Of a stretch of 64,000 nt of DNA, positions 1 through 14,734 are shown piece by piece. Numbering within the stretch: the stretch's first letter is position 1; the number at the start of each line of letters is the position of its first letter. Location: contig NC_088778.1 in assembly GCF_954871325.1 (NCBI RefSeq), positions 28,629,120 through 28,693,119 on the forward strand, given 5' to 3'. Made by a program: the position numbers and the translations under genes. The DNA is from Gordionus sp. m RMFG-2023. Taxonomy: Eukaryota; Nematomorpha; Gordioida; Chordodea; Parachordodidae. The notes below the pieces were generated by a model. It saw only the letters and a program-made list of their open reading frames with translations. It was not told the origin of the DNA and searched no databases.

Positions 1-696
1 ATGTTGGCAAATGCATTCTTACGAATCAATTATTTTTATATATACCTCAAAAAATTCAAATAGAAATTTTTACATATAATTATGGTTCCTTTTTGGTAAC
101 ACAATAAATAAATAGTATTTTTATTTTGTAATGTTTTAATTTTATAGCATTTTAATATTATAGTGGTTTAAATATTATGATAGAAATTTTTAATAAATAT
201 AAATTTTAATGTTAAAAAAAATTATGATAGTCACAAATAGATTTTATGTAAATCCATAAATTTTTTTCCTTTCCTTTTATTCAGATATCTAAAAATATAA
301 GATTTTATCATAATGATAAGAGTTTGGGACAGAGAAAAGATCCCAAAATATTTTTATTTCTTTTATAATTTTTGATTTCGTCTTGAAATTTTTATGCGAA
401 TTATAAAAGATTTTGACATTTTTGGGTAAAATTATCAAAATCTCTGTTCTTCAAAAATTTTTATAAAAATATTTTTCAAACTCTAGTTTGAGGATTTTTC
501 TTTTAGCATAGTAGATGACTTATTGGTAAATTACTTTTTTTATAAATATAATTGTTGGTTACAAAATGATAGAAAACGGTTTTATTCATGAATAATTTGT
601 TTTTTAATATATTAACAATTATAACAAAAACATGAAATTTATTATTAGTTTAATAAATATTTTAGATACCATTTTTATCATGTGTATATAATTAAG

Positions 697-925
697 GAGT
701 GAGTAATTACTATATTTTTAGCCCGTTTAAGCCAATTTTTAGCCTGCCTAAAAATTTGTCTAAACTAAGTTTTTATCTGAAAACTATCACTTTGACTTTC
801 AGGGTTTTTCTACAATTAAAATTTGCAAGATATTTATACAAATTAAAACGCCTTAATATTAACTGGTTTTCTCCGACAAGTAGCTGAAAATTGAGCCAAA
901 TTAGCCATTACTTTTTATAAAAATT
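697..925. repeat. Short MITE-like repeat, family B
   Basis: The left part (GTAATTACTATATTTTTAGC, then a GTTTAAGCCAATTTTTAG block) and the later blocks TTAATATTAACTGGTTTTCTCC and GAGCCAAATTAGCC recur in the same order at 35638-35765 inside an ELP5 intron. A third, more diverged relative may lie at 47030-47182. The ends are roughly inverted (GTAATTACTATA against revcomp TATAAAAAGTAATGGC). No coding capacity. Inference: non-autonomous DNA transposon; superfamily unknown. Confidence 0.5.
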
Positions 926-2333
926 ATTGTTAGACAACGGAGCCACTAACCTTTCGAAAAAAAGAGAAGGGGAGGGTCATTTTCTAAAAATGGAAGAAGA
1001 GGAAAGTATAGTACTTAATCATAAAATATTCTAAAAAAAATCATGAGGTTCACCAAAATTTTAACTGGGCACTACTATGGTTCCAATATTTTTATTTCCA
1101 AGCTATACTAATTTATATTGGTCGTACTTTTTTTTAATTTTAGAATGTAGACATATTTAAGTTACAATGTTTTACTTACAGTTATACTTTAGAATATAAG
1201 GCTTATTTGTATCTAATAAATTAATTAATTTGTTTAAATTAGTGTTCATACAAAATAAATATTATATATTTATGCATACTTCTCTCGGATGTAATTGTGA
1301 ATTTATCGAATACTAAAAAAAGTGTATTTTATTTGTTTATATTCTATTAAATAAATTATATTAAAATACCACGTTCACGGATAATTACGGTTCTTCCTAT
1401 AGGGGAAAATAATTATATTTGCATGATATTCCTATAGCCATTATGAGTTATAAATATATACACCATAAAATCACCTATTTAAATTGATGTTAAATTTAAT
1501 TAAAAAGATTTTATATTAAAATATAATGGTAATGTATGAAGTCAGTGGTTATAAAAAAAATAATAATCAATCTTTTTTTAGACTAATTTTAATTATGCAT
1601 TTGTTTTAAAAGATAATTTTTGTTGAAAGAAAGAAATAAATATTTACTAAAAATATATGTTATATTATTAGAAACATTATTTTATTTAATAATATTAAAT
1701 AATTATTTAGTTATATTTAAGAAATATTTTAGATCACTTGCCGACGAACATTATTATTTAATTTGCACTATTCATACATTCAATTTTATTTTATTTGACT
1801 AGTATTCTAAATTAATAAACTTATTTATATTTAAAATTTCAATTTATTTTTCATTCAAATTTAATTTTTATTTTTAAATATATACTTTTACTTTTTATTA
1901 AATTTGATATTTTTTAATTCAACTTCCTGCCTACCTTTATAATACAAGTAGAGAACGATAATTAAATAAAAAAAACGAATGAACTTGAATAAGGGAGATA
2001 ATGGATTATATATGATCGAAGGTAAATATAGGGGAAATGCAAACTATAAGGATATATATATCATTGTATTGGAATATATAATACAAACAAAAAGAACTAT
2101 AAATAATATAAAAAATAATTACCCAGAGATATTTTTAGGGTGCCATTTACGCCTTCTATATATAGATTTATACAAATTATTTTATATGTCGTAGTTATAG
2201 CTATTCAAAATTTTAGATAATAAGAATTTCCACGTAGCCGTTTGGTATCTTTGAATTTACACAATTTATTTGGAATCTTTTAAATGGGGATTTCGATTTG
2301 TTATAATTTCCTTATTGTTGCATAATATTTTAT

Positions 2334-2480
2334 TGTAATTTTAAATACGAAGCCTTTAGCTTCAATTGATTGACCTGAAATTAAATAGAGATTTTTGTAT
2401 ATTATTGTAATTTTATATACGAAGCCTTTAGCTTCAATTGATTGACCTGAAATTGATTTACGATATATATGTTAATAGAG
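2334..2480. repeat. Tandem duplication of about 70 bp
   Basis: Two adjacent copies share a block that includes GAAGCCTTTAGCTTCAATTG and TTGACCTGAAATT, each followed by an ATAGAGATTTTTGTA block. The inner motif GAAGCCTTTAGCTTC is itself nearly palindromic. No coding potential. Confidence 0.7.
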
Positions 2481-2639
2481 ATTTTTGTAAAAAGAAAACA
2501 TATAGTCGAAAAAACGAAATAATATATATATTTTTATTAAAAATTACATATAATTTTTTTACTTTAAATTCAATTTCTATATGAATAAATCCTTGATAAT
2601 TTTCCTCCTGTTTGCTCAAATTTTCTGCGAATCACAATA

Positions 2640-3680
2640 AACACATTCTAATAAATATTCTGTTTAGCGCAAACATTATTCTTTATTTGCGACACTTATA
2701 ATAAAAACCTTTCCTACAGGAAGAATCTCCTTATATAGTGCACCTTCACATAGTAAAAATTTTCTTTCGCTAACACCTATTTATAATAGAATCTCTTTAT
2801 TTATAATTATCACGTTTTTATATATCAGGCTTCGCTGTTTGAATTAAAGGAGTATTTTTTTAAATGCGAAAAAAGAAATTACCAAATTTTTTGCCATTTT
2901 TTAACTCAAAATAAACGATTACCAATTTGTACAATCCATATATATTGTTTGAAGAAAAAAATCGCAAACCCACACGCTTTAAGTTGACTTCACTATTATA
3001 TTACTACCTATTAGAAACACCTATTAATAATGTACAAATACTTATAATGAGCTTCCTTTTATAGCGACTATAATCATAATTAGTATCTCTTTATAATGAC
3101 TCCTTATACCGACCATTTATAGTGTCAATATTTTTATGTTGAGCATCGTTATAATGATTGCCTCATTTCAATAAACTATCATTTTATTGATCATTTCATC
3201 CTAAGAGCACTCCTTTCGAAATGGTCCTTAAAATTATTTTTAATTGTAAGTCTCATATTGTAATGTGTGAGAACTTTATTATAGCGTATGGTTCTTATAG
3301 CAGTAGCAAGATCTAGTTATAGTGACTACATCAAAAGATTAGTAACCAACCTCTTTGATTAGTATATAAATAGGTAGCATAGTAAATATATGATGTGGTT
3401 ATTTATCATGAAGATGATCGCTATTATAAAAAGGTGGTAAGTATAGGGGATTTCTATGCAGAGACGCTTTAAATGGAACTCACTATAAAAGGGTTGTTAG
3501 GGTGACTCAACTACATCTCATTAGTTATCTATAAAGGGCGCAAAAAATTTGCTAAATCTAAAGAGATGCTCAATATAAAACAGATTCACTATGAGGATCA
3601 CTAAAAAAAATAGGTAAAGACAATCTATTAAGCGATGTGGTTATTATAAGGAAATGATTATTACCTATTTACAGGGCTGC
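2640..3680. repeat. Degenerate foldback-like region with TTATAGTGAC-type subrepeats
   Basis: The left half contains many variants of TTATAGCGACT / TTATAATGACTCC. The right half (about 3400-3660) contains the opposite orientation (CTCACTATAAAAGG, GCTATTATAAAAAGG). Scattered subterminal repeats in opposite orientation are typical of foldback or pogo-like non-autonomous elements. No transposase remnant or clear terminal repeat was found, so family and limits are uncertain. Confidence 0.35.
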
Positions 3681-5161
3681 CAGATGTTCTATATAAGATT
3701 TTATATTTAAAAAATTTGGGAGGGGGGGGGCATAATTTGCATAGCCTTCGTCCCAGCTCCCTACCTCCTTATAACTTACTGTCATTCTCATTTAAAAAAA
3801 TAAATCTAAGCTATTCACCTAACATATCATACAAACATTGGCTAATTGATTAGCAAAAATAAATGACAATTAACAATAATTAATAAGTGATACCCTCTTC
3901 AAAAGATATCTCAAGGCTGAGGTCAAAGATGACATTTTCTAGGTAAAATCTTGATTCAGTTGGTTTTAAAACAACAATCATAATTTTAATCAATTATTTA
4001 TTTATTAATTATCTAATATAAAAACTAAACTAATATATAAAAAATTTTGATTTTTAGTATAAATATAATTTAATTAACAAAAAATAAATAATAATTAATT
4101 ACCTCTATTATTTAAATATTAGATTTTTCATTTGTTATAATTTAGATGAAATCTAATTTTTTGAAATTAAATTAAATATTTATAATCCTTATTGATAAAT
4201 TGATTAAATTTTTGAATCCTAATAGTAACTCTATTTAATTAACAGTTCTATTTCTAGTGTCACCAGTATGAACCTGTTTCTCTTTTGTTACGAGCAGTTT
4301 TTATTGATATTAGAAATGCAACTGAATGGGGGACTTATACTATTTAGGCAATCTTTAACGCAGATGGTGACGTTGACTCAGCAATGGTGATCAGAATAAG
4401 ATATACATGAAAGAAATTAAGAGGGATATCTTCAATTCTAACATAAAAATGTCTCATTAGCTTTGAAGGAAAAGGTGGATGCAAGCTGAATATTTTGTTT
4501 GATGTACGGTCATGGGCGATATCAATGGCAGCCTTGGTCACTTACCAAAATATATTTTGATTTTTTTTTATAAAATGAAACGTAAGTGAATTGTTACTAT
4601 TAAAATGATTAAATCCTTATATTCTTAAAATATTCCAAATAATCTTTAGGATTCAACTTTCAATTTTTATTAAAGAATTTCGAATTCTGAGGTATTCTGG
4701 ATATCTAATACATATACTAATAAAATTATTTTAAATTCTATTATATGCAATGACATAAAATTTTAATACTATACAAATAATCTTAAAAAGATCCCAATTA
4801 AAATAGTACGCCATTTTGATTACATTTGGTAATATATACAGCCGTGGTAACATTTTATTTGGGAGAGGTTGTCACCTTATAGTAAATTTGAATTGATTTA
4901 TATTTTTTAAATGAAAAAATGCATTACCCACGCGTTTCACTGTAATAGCTTTATCACAACAAATTTCAATTATAATTTTTTTATCATATATTTTAAAATC
5001 AATTTATAAGTTCTCTCGTTTTTTAAAAATTGAGTTTAAAATGTATATAAAAAATATGACTTTGTTAATTAAAAATTCATCTACCTGAATTAAACATGTA
5101 TTTATCTTTGGTAGTTACTTTATTCAAAAAAAATTATGTCATAAAAATAAATATAACAGAT

Positions 5162-5353
5162 TAATGTTATTAAGCGCCTCGATTTAAAAAAAACGGATAA
5201 ATTAATATTTTAAAAATATTACGCAAGCCTGGAGATTTTAGTTATAGATGACAGAAAGGTTTGGACATCTCTTAGCGAAATCTCGAAGCTTGCATAGCAA
5301 TTTTTGGCTAAAATATTGGGTTATCCGTTTTTAAAAATCGAGCCATTTAACAA
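5162..5353. mobile_element. hAT-type MITE, family A (copy 1)
   Basis: About 190 bp, imperfectly palindromic. The left end reads AATGTTATTAAGCGCCTCGA; the right end is its diverged inverse (TCGAGCCATTTAACAA on +). Inside are mirrored GCAAGC...TGGAGATTT and ATCTCGAAGCTTGC blocks and two copies of a poly-A/T plus CGGATAA block. Same family as 10195-10371, 29177-29379 and 30657-32248, the last two of which have 8-bp target duplications, which assigns the family to hAT. Confidence 0.6.
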
Positions 5354-8300
5354 AAATATAAATGATACAATAAAGTAGAGTCGAAAGATGGAACAATAAA
5401 TTAAGAATAATGTGTTAAAGTTACAAATGGGGTAATCAGGCGTTACACCTAATAATTTAGCTTTTTTTCTTTAAATCTATTAACGATCCTATGCATTCGG
5501 CTAAAAAGTTCTCTTTAATATTTAATAGATATCGCTTATAAATTTCATTTCCTTTCTTTTGTTGAAAATTTAATTTTTGAAACTTCAGTAAAACTGAAAT
5601 TCTATAGCTAATAATCTATATTTTAATAATTGATTTATCTGTTAAAATTTAACTAATTAAAATTATAAATATTATGTTTTTTTTGTTTTAACACTTATAT
5701 GACGTATACTAATTTAAAAAATTCACAGAAAATTGAAAATCTTAAACTTATTTAAAACTTTTCCTAACTCGATATGAATCCCACATAATATAAAACATTT
5801 ATATATGATAGAGCGAGATAGATTTTTAAATGGGAATTATTGCTATATAAGACTTAGAAAGTTTTTTCTAAATCTTAAGAAATCAATTAAGTTTTGCCAT
5901 TTTTAGTATTATCCTAAAATGAATCTAATTACATTTAAAAGCAAATGAGCCAACAAATATATTTTACCTTTAGGTTTCTTATTTTGCTCTATAAAAAGGG
6001 CTGTACAATTAATTTATTACAATTTTTATACTTAGGTCAAGGGTAAGTGTTTTATGAGACAATTTAGCTCCTATTGTACAAAATTATATTATTGTTCTTT
6101 AAAAAATAACATTTAATAATTTACTTATTCCTATCCACAAATTTGAACCTTAAAATAATTTTAAATAATATGATATTAAGAGTGAAACCCTTATTAATTG
6201 GATATACTTTCTATGTAATACTCCATCTTATTTAAGTAATCTATAAGAAATAAAAAATAATTAGTATATAACTAAAAAGCCTACCATTTAGATAACTTCC
6301 AATATTTTCTATAAAGAAATAATATATAACGTCAATATTACATGGTAAAATTGAAAAAACATATCAAATAATTATTAATCAACTGTTTATGTCTTTGTCA
6401 TAAATACATAGGCTACTTTCTCAAAATTATTTATAAAATACACTTCTGATTAGGTATTGTAAATGCCGTTTTAATTTAATCTCGTGGCGTTTAGAATATA
6501 GGAATTACATTCTTGCATGATTTAATTATCCCTTTCGATGATTTTAAGATATAATATTTGAATATTTTTTAGATTCATTATTATTTGTATTTGAAGGACT
6601 CTTATATTTATTTAAACATTAGGGGCCCCCACAAAATTTTAATTATTTTTTTATACCATTAAAATTAGAGATAATTGTGGATAGTGTTAGCTTAAAAAAA
6701 AGTAATTTTAGATAAAATGTTAGCTAAAAAAATATAAAAAATTATTTTAAGATCCCTGAGATTGTAAAGGCTAGCGATGCCACCACATTGTTCTAATAAT
6801 TTATATTGTTAATATTTTTAATAAAAAATAATGAATTTAGTTTTGTTATTTACGCTTTATTTGTTTTTCATTTAAAATATTTAAGTAACTTATTGCTTTG
6901 CTGTTCATTTATTTTCAACTAAAAAGTAAATTGGCTAGTTTAATGATCTTCATATTTTTGCAAATTTATTTACATTAATTAACCATATGAAAAAATATGG
7001 CTAATATTATTCGATGAAAATAAAATTTACGTTTCCTATAAGTTTGTCATTTGTTCAAATATTAATAGCCCATTACAAATTTCAGCGGGTAAAACTAGAC
7101 TTTCATGCGATTTCTGCTATTGGTGATAAGTTTGTGATGAAAGATGACAGAATAATGATGTCCTTATTTTCAAAGACAAATAATAGTAACTGCTCCAATA
7201 ATTAAATCCACCATAAATAATTTATCAAGAGAGTGTTTAAGTTTTTAGAAGTGCCATATAAACTCTTGAAACCTTTGGGATTATTCAGAAAAATGAAACT
7301 AACACAGTGGGATCTCAAGTAAGACAGATTTTTTTTAACTTCTCTTTATATAGATTTAGCTCAACTCTCAATATAAATCTTTGCATTTTATTTTGTATTA
7401 TAAAGTAGAGAAATAAATTTACATTCCAATTGACACTACAGTTTCATCTTATTAATTCCATTAAGGCTTACAATTAGACTCTTTTTCCACCATTATAAGT
7501 TGAGTAAACTATTTTATATCTTAATACAAAAATTATTGAACAAAATCTTACAGTTTTCAAAGTTTCTCAGACTCTTTATATAATTCTCCTAGAAATCCTC
7601 CTGGTAAATTAGAATTAAAACTTGGACGCTGGACTTCTGATATCTTAAAATATTTTAAAATAGCTCTGGTTCCGGCTCCTAAATATGACCCTATTTGAGG
7701 GTTCCAAGTTCTAGTTTCAGTTCCAAATTTCAATTAGAATATATTTAAGCAAAATGACATCAAATAAAAAGAAAATTTTTCTTATTGAATCAATAAAACA
7801 CGATTTTATAAAAAAAATTTCTTTCTTTCTTTCTTCCTTCCACACATAAAAAAATTTCCTTTATTAGTAATATTAATTTGTAAAACCTTGTTCTTGTAAG
7901 GTACTTAACACAATGTCATCTGTGAATGAATAATATATATGTAATTTAATTTCATGCTTTATGAATTAATATACTTTCATCTTTGCAAATGATATCGTCT
8001 GGGAATAATAATTTTTTAAATCAAATTTTTCATAATCATGCAATATATAAAGGTAGTTTACTATGGTCATGATTTTTGCTACATATTATCATATTCCGAT
8101 CTAGTCAAAAGTAGAAAAATAATTACGAATAAAAAAATTAAAGACTATTTACTTAAGGCTTCCAGGACTAGATTAATAGTGCAGAATTTTTGATAAATAT
8201 TAAAATTTAGATTTATTTGTTAATAGTTACTGTTAATACACTCATTAATTACAATGAGAGCTGATAGAAACGCAAAAATTTTATACATTTTTTGATTTTT

Positions 8301-10194
8301 TTTTTAAAATATTAAATTTGATAATACTGCAATTTCCAAATTTCTATAAAAAAAATAAGATTAATATTCTGTTATTACATTATAATTATATAAATATAAA
8401 TTTTTTATTAGATATAAAAGTATTTTAGATTAATAATATGAAATCAAGGATGAATAACATAATGAATAATATAATAAATAATAAAAATAATTAATTAGAT
8501 TTGTTCAATATAATAAATAAATTAATTAAATTTGTATAATTTAAAAATTTTATAAATATAATATATTATTATCGTAGATGCCTCTACACTGCTGAGATAA
8601 GCTATTTATATTTTTAGAAGGCGAGGTCAAAGGGATTTAAATTTGATAAAAAAATTATAAATACTAAAAAAATAAAGATTGATAAGTAAAATAAATTTTA
8701 TAAAATTGCCTAATAATAAGGTAATTATAGAGAGAGAATTAGGGATAGATTATAGGGTTTTCCTTTCTAACCAGAGCTGTAATAGTATTTTCAAATAGGA
8801 AAAAGGGAGGGAAGGGGGGTTCTTGTATATGGAAGGAATGAGGTAGAAAATTAAGATTAAAGCGTAAATTTAAAACATAACTCATATTTTTCTTCATGTC
8901 ATACACATTTAATGAATAATTACAATTATTTTTTAAAAACCCCCTTAGATTTAAAAAAAAATTCTTAGTGATGATGGGAATTACGGTAAATGAGAATAAA
9001 AATTCTGAACTCCATCGTAGTCTGTAAGGATCGTAATCAGAAAATTTCGTTGAGGTGGGAAGGGGGAGTTCGAAGATAATATTTTAATAAAACAGAAAAA
9101 TATGTTTAGTTTTGTTAAACTATAAGATTACAAAATAATATTTAAAAAATATTTATTTATTCTTTTACTATATTTATACCACAATTTATAGTATTCTAAT
9201 TTGCGTTGTCAAATTAATTGATATATTATTTTCAATTTAAAATATAACTAAATTTCACAATCAGTCTATTCTAATTAACCATTTAAATAATACAATTCAT
9301 TTTATAATATGAATTCTAATTTATAATCAAAATTTGCATACAACATAATACATAGGTAAGAAAATTAATGAGGTTCAACGCTATATGCCATAACGTTAAA
9401 TCGTCATGCTATATTTTTTAAAATATGGTTGAACTTACCTACCCTCAGGACAAAATTTTTATGAACAAAAATCGAGATTTTTCTTGAAGTATATTTGTAC
9501 CAAAATGTTAATAATTAACATAATCAAATTTTGAGGCATCCCCCACTTTAAAATAATATTATTATGTATGCCAAATCGGGCAACTGTCCCAATGAACTAA
9601 ATCTCAAATATCAAAATATTCTAACTTCTCCTCGAGATAAATTTACTTCTAAGGTGGTATTTTTCTTGCAAACAATTACTTATGTGTAAAATAAATATAT
9701 TTATGGAAGAGCATTAAATAGATTTTGAAGGGCATTTCTACCATTACTCCATCCTGTATATGAGCTTGATTAACATTTATATATTATGCAAATGTTTATA
9801 TTTAAAAAAAAATAGCAAAGAGGATTAAACATAAAATTCTCATAAGCCAGGGCCGTCTCCGTGTCTATGTGAATAGGGGTTAGAGAGGGGTGAAGAATTT
9901 GGGTAAAGAAGTGACTAGTTTTAGCCGAATATTCCCCAACAAAAAAAACATTACAGAGCTGTATATGTTATCAAAAATAAAGATTATTAAAGGTATATAA
10001 AAGATGTTTGAAGTATGAGTTCCTATTTGTATTGCACAAAGTTTTTTTTTTTAATTGTATACTTTTTTTTTCAATTTAACCATTGCTTGTGAATTTTTTT
10101 TTTATTTAAGTCACAAATCAATAGGAAAAGTGAAATCTAGAAAAACCTAATAATTTATAAGAATTTAATTTTAATAATATTTATTTTAGAGTTT
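5354..10194. other. AT-rich noncoding region
   Basis: No gene recognised. A small GC-richer block at about 6614-6785 (GGGGCCCCCAC at one end, GCTAGCGATGCCACC at the other) resembles blocks at about 32346-32515 and 58497-58620 and may be an unclassified dispersed repeat. G-rich patches occur near 8806-8825 and 9055-9070. The rest is A/T-rich sequence with stop-laden frames. Confidence 0.5.
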
Positions 10195-10371
10195 AAGTGT
10201 TGTTTAGGTCAAAGCCAAAATCATATTATGTAAGCCTGGTAATATTGCTCATATGTAAAAGAAAATGGACCTTTATTTAACAAATCTCGAGGCCTACATA
10301 ATGTTATTTTGGCTAAAATCTTAATCGACCCGTGTTTAAAAATTAATCGAAATTAGCCGTTTAACACTACT
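10195..10371. mobile_element. hAT-type MITE, family A (copy 2)
   Basis: Left end AGTGTTGTTTAGG; right end inverse TAGTGTTAAACGGC. Internal mirrored blocks are GTAAGCCTGGTAATATT and CTCGAGGCCTACATAATGTT. About 177 bp, no coding capacity. Confidence 0.55.
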
Positions 10372-13300
10372 AAATTTAAACAAATAATTTACGAAAATTT
10401 TTAACAATATTATATTACTACATATTTCAAATTTAGTTTTTAAATTCTTGAATATTTTATTCATCCAATTTTGAATAAACAATAATATGTAATCTATATT
10501 ACAACTAAAATAAAATATTTAATATAGGAAATAATAATTTGCTGAGTAAATTTATAAAAAAAATAATTTAAGAATCGTATTCTCGTTTAAGTCTTCTAAA
10601 ATTGACATCTTTTATTTTTAAAAAAAATATAAATAGAGAAAAGATAAAAATATAAATTTATATTACCTATAATTGATTGGTTATTTTTGATAACCAAATT
10701 TATCTAATCATATATATATATATGAGAATTCAATGATTGTAAAAGTTTACAAAATCGTACTTATTAAAAGCATCCCATTTTACTAATAAACCTTTTCCCA
10801 TTTTCTTTCATATATATATTATCTCCATTATAAACTCCGCCACTTTATTATTTTTTAAAGATTAATCAGCAAATCAATTAATTCACAATATATTTTTCCA
10901 TAATCGAATTATTGGTTTCACTTTTATAAAATATCTATAATAATATATATCAACAACATATGCATGGACCATATCACCCTGAATTCCCAGTTAACGAAGA
11001 GACAACGTATATAAAAATATAGGATATTTTGTAAACTTCGCAGCTTATTTTGTATTCATCGCGAATTAACTGTGAATGCAGGGTTACATTTTTATAAAAT
11101 ATGAGTATATTATTTACCAACCAATCAGAATTCTTGGATTTACTAATAACATAATATAATATAAATCCTATACACCCATAAATTATTTGATTGTCAATGA
11201 TGATAGATAAAGATAAATATAGTCTACATCTACGGAGCGATCTAATAGCAAACTAATATTATATAAAACTTGAAATCTAAATGTTTAGTCGTGGATTTAT
11301 GAATCAACTCCAAAAAATTTTCAATAGGATTAAGTCATGTCGGCTATGCAATTTTGTCTATATTACAGCATTTGTATTTTTTTTTGCTGCTGATTAATAA
11401 GCTCTTGAAATGTACTAATATAATATTAAATCTTATAGGATATTGCGAAAATGATGGGATTGATTTAGAATAATTGGATAAAAAAGACTTATCAAACATG
11501 GATGAGAAATTCATTTTTGAATATTTTGAGTATTAAATAATAGGAGTTTCTCATACTAACTATTGGTAATAGAATGAATATTTTAATATTAAAATAAAAT
11601 TTATTAATTGTAATTGGTAAAAATTTATAAATGGTTTATGATTTGTAAAAAAGTTTCAAATGGTGTAAAAATTTTTTAAAAAGTACACAAAAAATTTGCA
11701 ATACAAATGAGGGACTAACGAGTATTTTACGAATACGAAGTTTTGGCTAATAATTTTTTTTAAATCTTTAAAGCATATCAATTTTATAATGACTGTAAAA
11801 GATAGGAAATAAAATAAAAATGAAAAGATCAAAGTAAATTATTTTTTATAAAAATTTGGCATTTCATAATAATAATAATATCAAATACAGACAGTATATA
11901 ATTTATATTTTTATAATAAATTGAATTTTTACGCACAAATAAACCTAAATTTTAATATAAAAGTGTATACACATTACCATACCTGATATGATATAATAAG
12001 TAGATTAGCAACCAATCTCCTTTGATTAACTTATAATATATATTAAACACATTTTATTTTAATACCTTATCTAGTCCAGTACTGTTAATGTCTGGCAAGC
12101 AATTCTAGGTTTAGGGTTTGCAAGGTAAAATTTTTTTACAAATTTTTTTAAAAATGAATTTGATACAAAATTTTATAATAATACGGGAACTGTTTTTTTA
12201 AATTTTAATTAGTGTTTTAACCTATAATGAGTGACATTTTTAAAATATAACGGCCTAATTAATTAGTTACTTTTGAAGTTACTTATTAAATATATTTCTA
12301 ATTATATGTATAAGAAATTGTAAATTATATTATTTTTGTCCTATAATAACTAATATACTTAATTTCTCAGAGTCGCATTTTTTTATAACTAAAATAGAGG
12401 AATTAATTTTCATGGAACTATTAGAGCTAATTTTTGCTCTAGCTGCCTATGCTGTTTCACAAGAAACATCTCGAATAATAAAATATATAAGAATCGCCAT
12501 GAAAAGAATGATTTTTTAATCCATTTAAGGAATTATTTAAATGACACAATTCTATAAATATATAAGAATGAATATTTCTATCTCTAACTATATTCAATAT
12601 GATTGCATCATTTATGCGACATATATATTAGACATAAAATAAATTAATATTTACAATCGTTATTTAGAAAATGTGGCATGCTTAAAATCTTTATATCTTC
12701 TTTTTAATCTTAATTTCTTCTAACTCTATTGAGCCAGCTATTAAGCAATAAGTCAAAGTTTATAAACTTTTTCTAATAATTTTTATTTAAAATAATTCTT
12801 CTTTACATAACTCAATCTCATTAAATTCTTATTTCTTTGGTATTTTAAAAAATTAATACTCGTTTAAATATTCCAAGCCAATTAACAGAAATCAGATCAA
12901 CACAGTTATTCATCTTACTTATGATTTCACAGCCTTTTACTCACATACCAACAATATATCGATGGGAGGGGAATCAAATCTGCTTCTTTGAATGACTAAT
13001 TTTAATATATATTCTAAATTATTATTTTATATTTTTTTTCAATACTTTATATTATAATCGTGCAATGCAAATAAAAAAATAAATGTATTTTCTTTAAATA
13101 AAGTTTTCTCGGAATAATTTTGAAACTATCTATAAATAAGGAGTGAGGCAATAAAAAAAAATTGATTAAATGAGCTGGATTTCAGGTTTTTGACAGAGAT
13201 AAAATTCTTTTATTGATCCTGTATTTTGACCGATATTTGTCTGCCCAATTATTGACTAGACCATGAGCTTGGACCACAAATAATAAAAATGGTCTTGATA

Positions 13301-13683
13301 TCTGTTAAGAAATGACATTGATTAGAGATGTCCACGTTTTTAACCCATTTCAATTTTTCCGTGGCTATAAAAGTTTTGCTTAAGTTTTATGGAGTCAAAG
13401 GGTCAGTGCAGGAAATTGTCAGGAAAAAAACTGATGAGTTCCGCCATCAAATAAACTAAAATGGCTATCAAAATGACCCCTATAAATATTAAGCGAGAAA
13501 ATTTATTATGAAATTAAAACATGATAATTAAAATATTGTAATTTAACCATTTCTGATATGCATAAGTTTCAATAAATAGCTGATTTGAGTCTCTATTAAT
13601 TTTGATTAGATAAAATTTTATATCAGTAAGATGGGTAAATTTTATTAAAAAGACATGAATAGTGTTTTATTTTTATAAGTATG
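10372..13683. other. AT-rich noncoding region
   Basis: No gene, RNA gene or recognisable repeat found. Frames in all six readings are interrupted at short intervals. A somewhat less AT-rich block lies near 13170-13480 but gives no extended open frame. Confidence 0.5.
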
Positions 13684-13881
13684 TGTTATATAACAATAAC
13701 GATGGTAAGAAAAACGGTTTTAAGTTATAATTATTTTATTCAAAAACTAAAAAATGTTACTAAAAATAAATATAAAATAAGGTATATATATATACGTATT
13801 ATAATAAAACAATTTAAACGAAATATATATTTTAAGGCTATAATAACAATTTAAGTTAAATAAAAAATCAATCAATCAACA
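13684..13881 (-). repeat. 3' LTR of the old LTR element
   Basis: 198 bp with TG...CA ends. Clearly homologous to the split copy at 17590-17706 plus 22085-22177, with diverged AT-rich stretches, so the element is fairly old. The purine tract follows directly on the + side at 13882. Confidence 0.75.
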
Positions 13882-14734
13882 TTCCCCTTCTCTGAAAATT
13901 CTTCACATAATCCATCTGAGCTGTCGTCAAAAATTTATAGTTCAAATGGTGGTTCATTTTGATTTTTCAAGTCATTTATAGTCGTTTTAATCGTTGGCTT
14001 GATAATATCGTTCCGAGTATGCTGGCTCGTCGTCAAGTTTCGTCGTTATCATTGTCAATTTTACAAAATTGTTATTATCACCAATTGTAAAATTATCATT
14101 ATTAAATAGGATTTCGGAATATATGAATAATTAGCGAATCGATCAAATTTGGATGTTAGAATAATATAAGGATGATAAATCAACAAGATTGTTAGATAAT
14201 ATTGTTAGCGTTTTTTTATTTTTTATATATATTTTTTAATAAAAGATGATAAGATACTCTCTGTTCAGAAATTTAAACTTTATGCACTTATTTTTTAATT
14301 TAAAAAGTATTTTGAAATAATAATTATTCATAAGATTGTTTTTAGTAAATAATTTTTTGAGCAAATTTTTAGAAAAAGATCTCTTCATCCCATCCTTGAG
14401 TAGGGGAGACCGGGGTAAAACGATAGGCATTTTGCATATTTACCATAAAAATTTTAAACAAGAGTCTGTAGCCCCATCTCTCTTCTACAAGATAAAAAAG
14501 GTGTAGCCCTCTACCTATAATATTTTAAGAGCTATGATTAGTTATGTAAAACTACTCATTTTCGCCATTTTACCCTGGGTACAGGGTAAAATGGATAAGC
14601 ACTAGGGTAAAGTGGTTAAAATAATATTTGACACATATTTATTGTTTTATTTAACAAATATTACAAATTTAAGATTTATTTATGATTTTTATTTAAAAAC
14701 TAATCGATACAATAAGGACATGTAAAATAATTAT

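Larger units (their letters stand above)
1..5160. other. AT-rich noncoding region
   Basis: No convincing gene. Open frames here are short, low-complexity and rich in K, N, I, L and F, as expected by chance at this base composition. The stretch holds an inverted-repeat element near 697-925, a tandem duplication at about 2334-2480 and a foldback-like region at about 2640-3680, each listed separately. A short G run lies near 3720. The remainder shows nothing I can identify. Confidence 0.6.

Noticed and set aside
699-887. 62-codon + frame
   Set aside because: Falls inside a MITE-like repeat that is also present in an ELP5 intron; not a gene.
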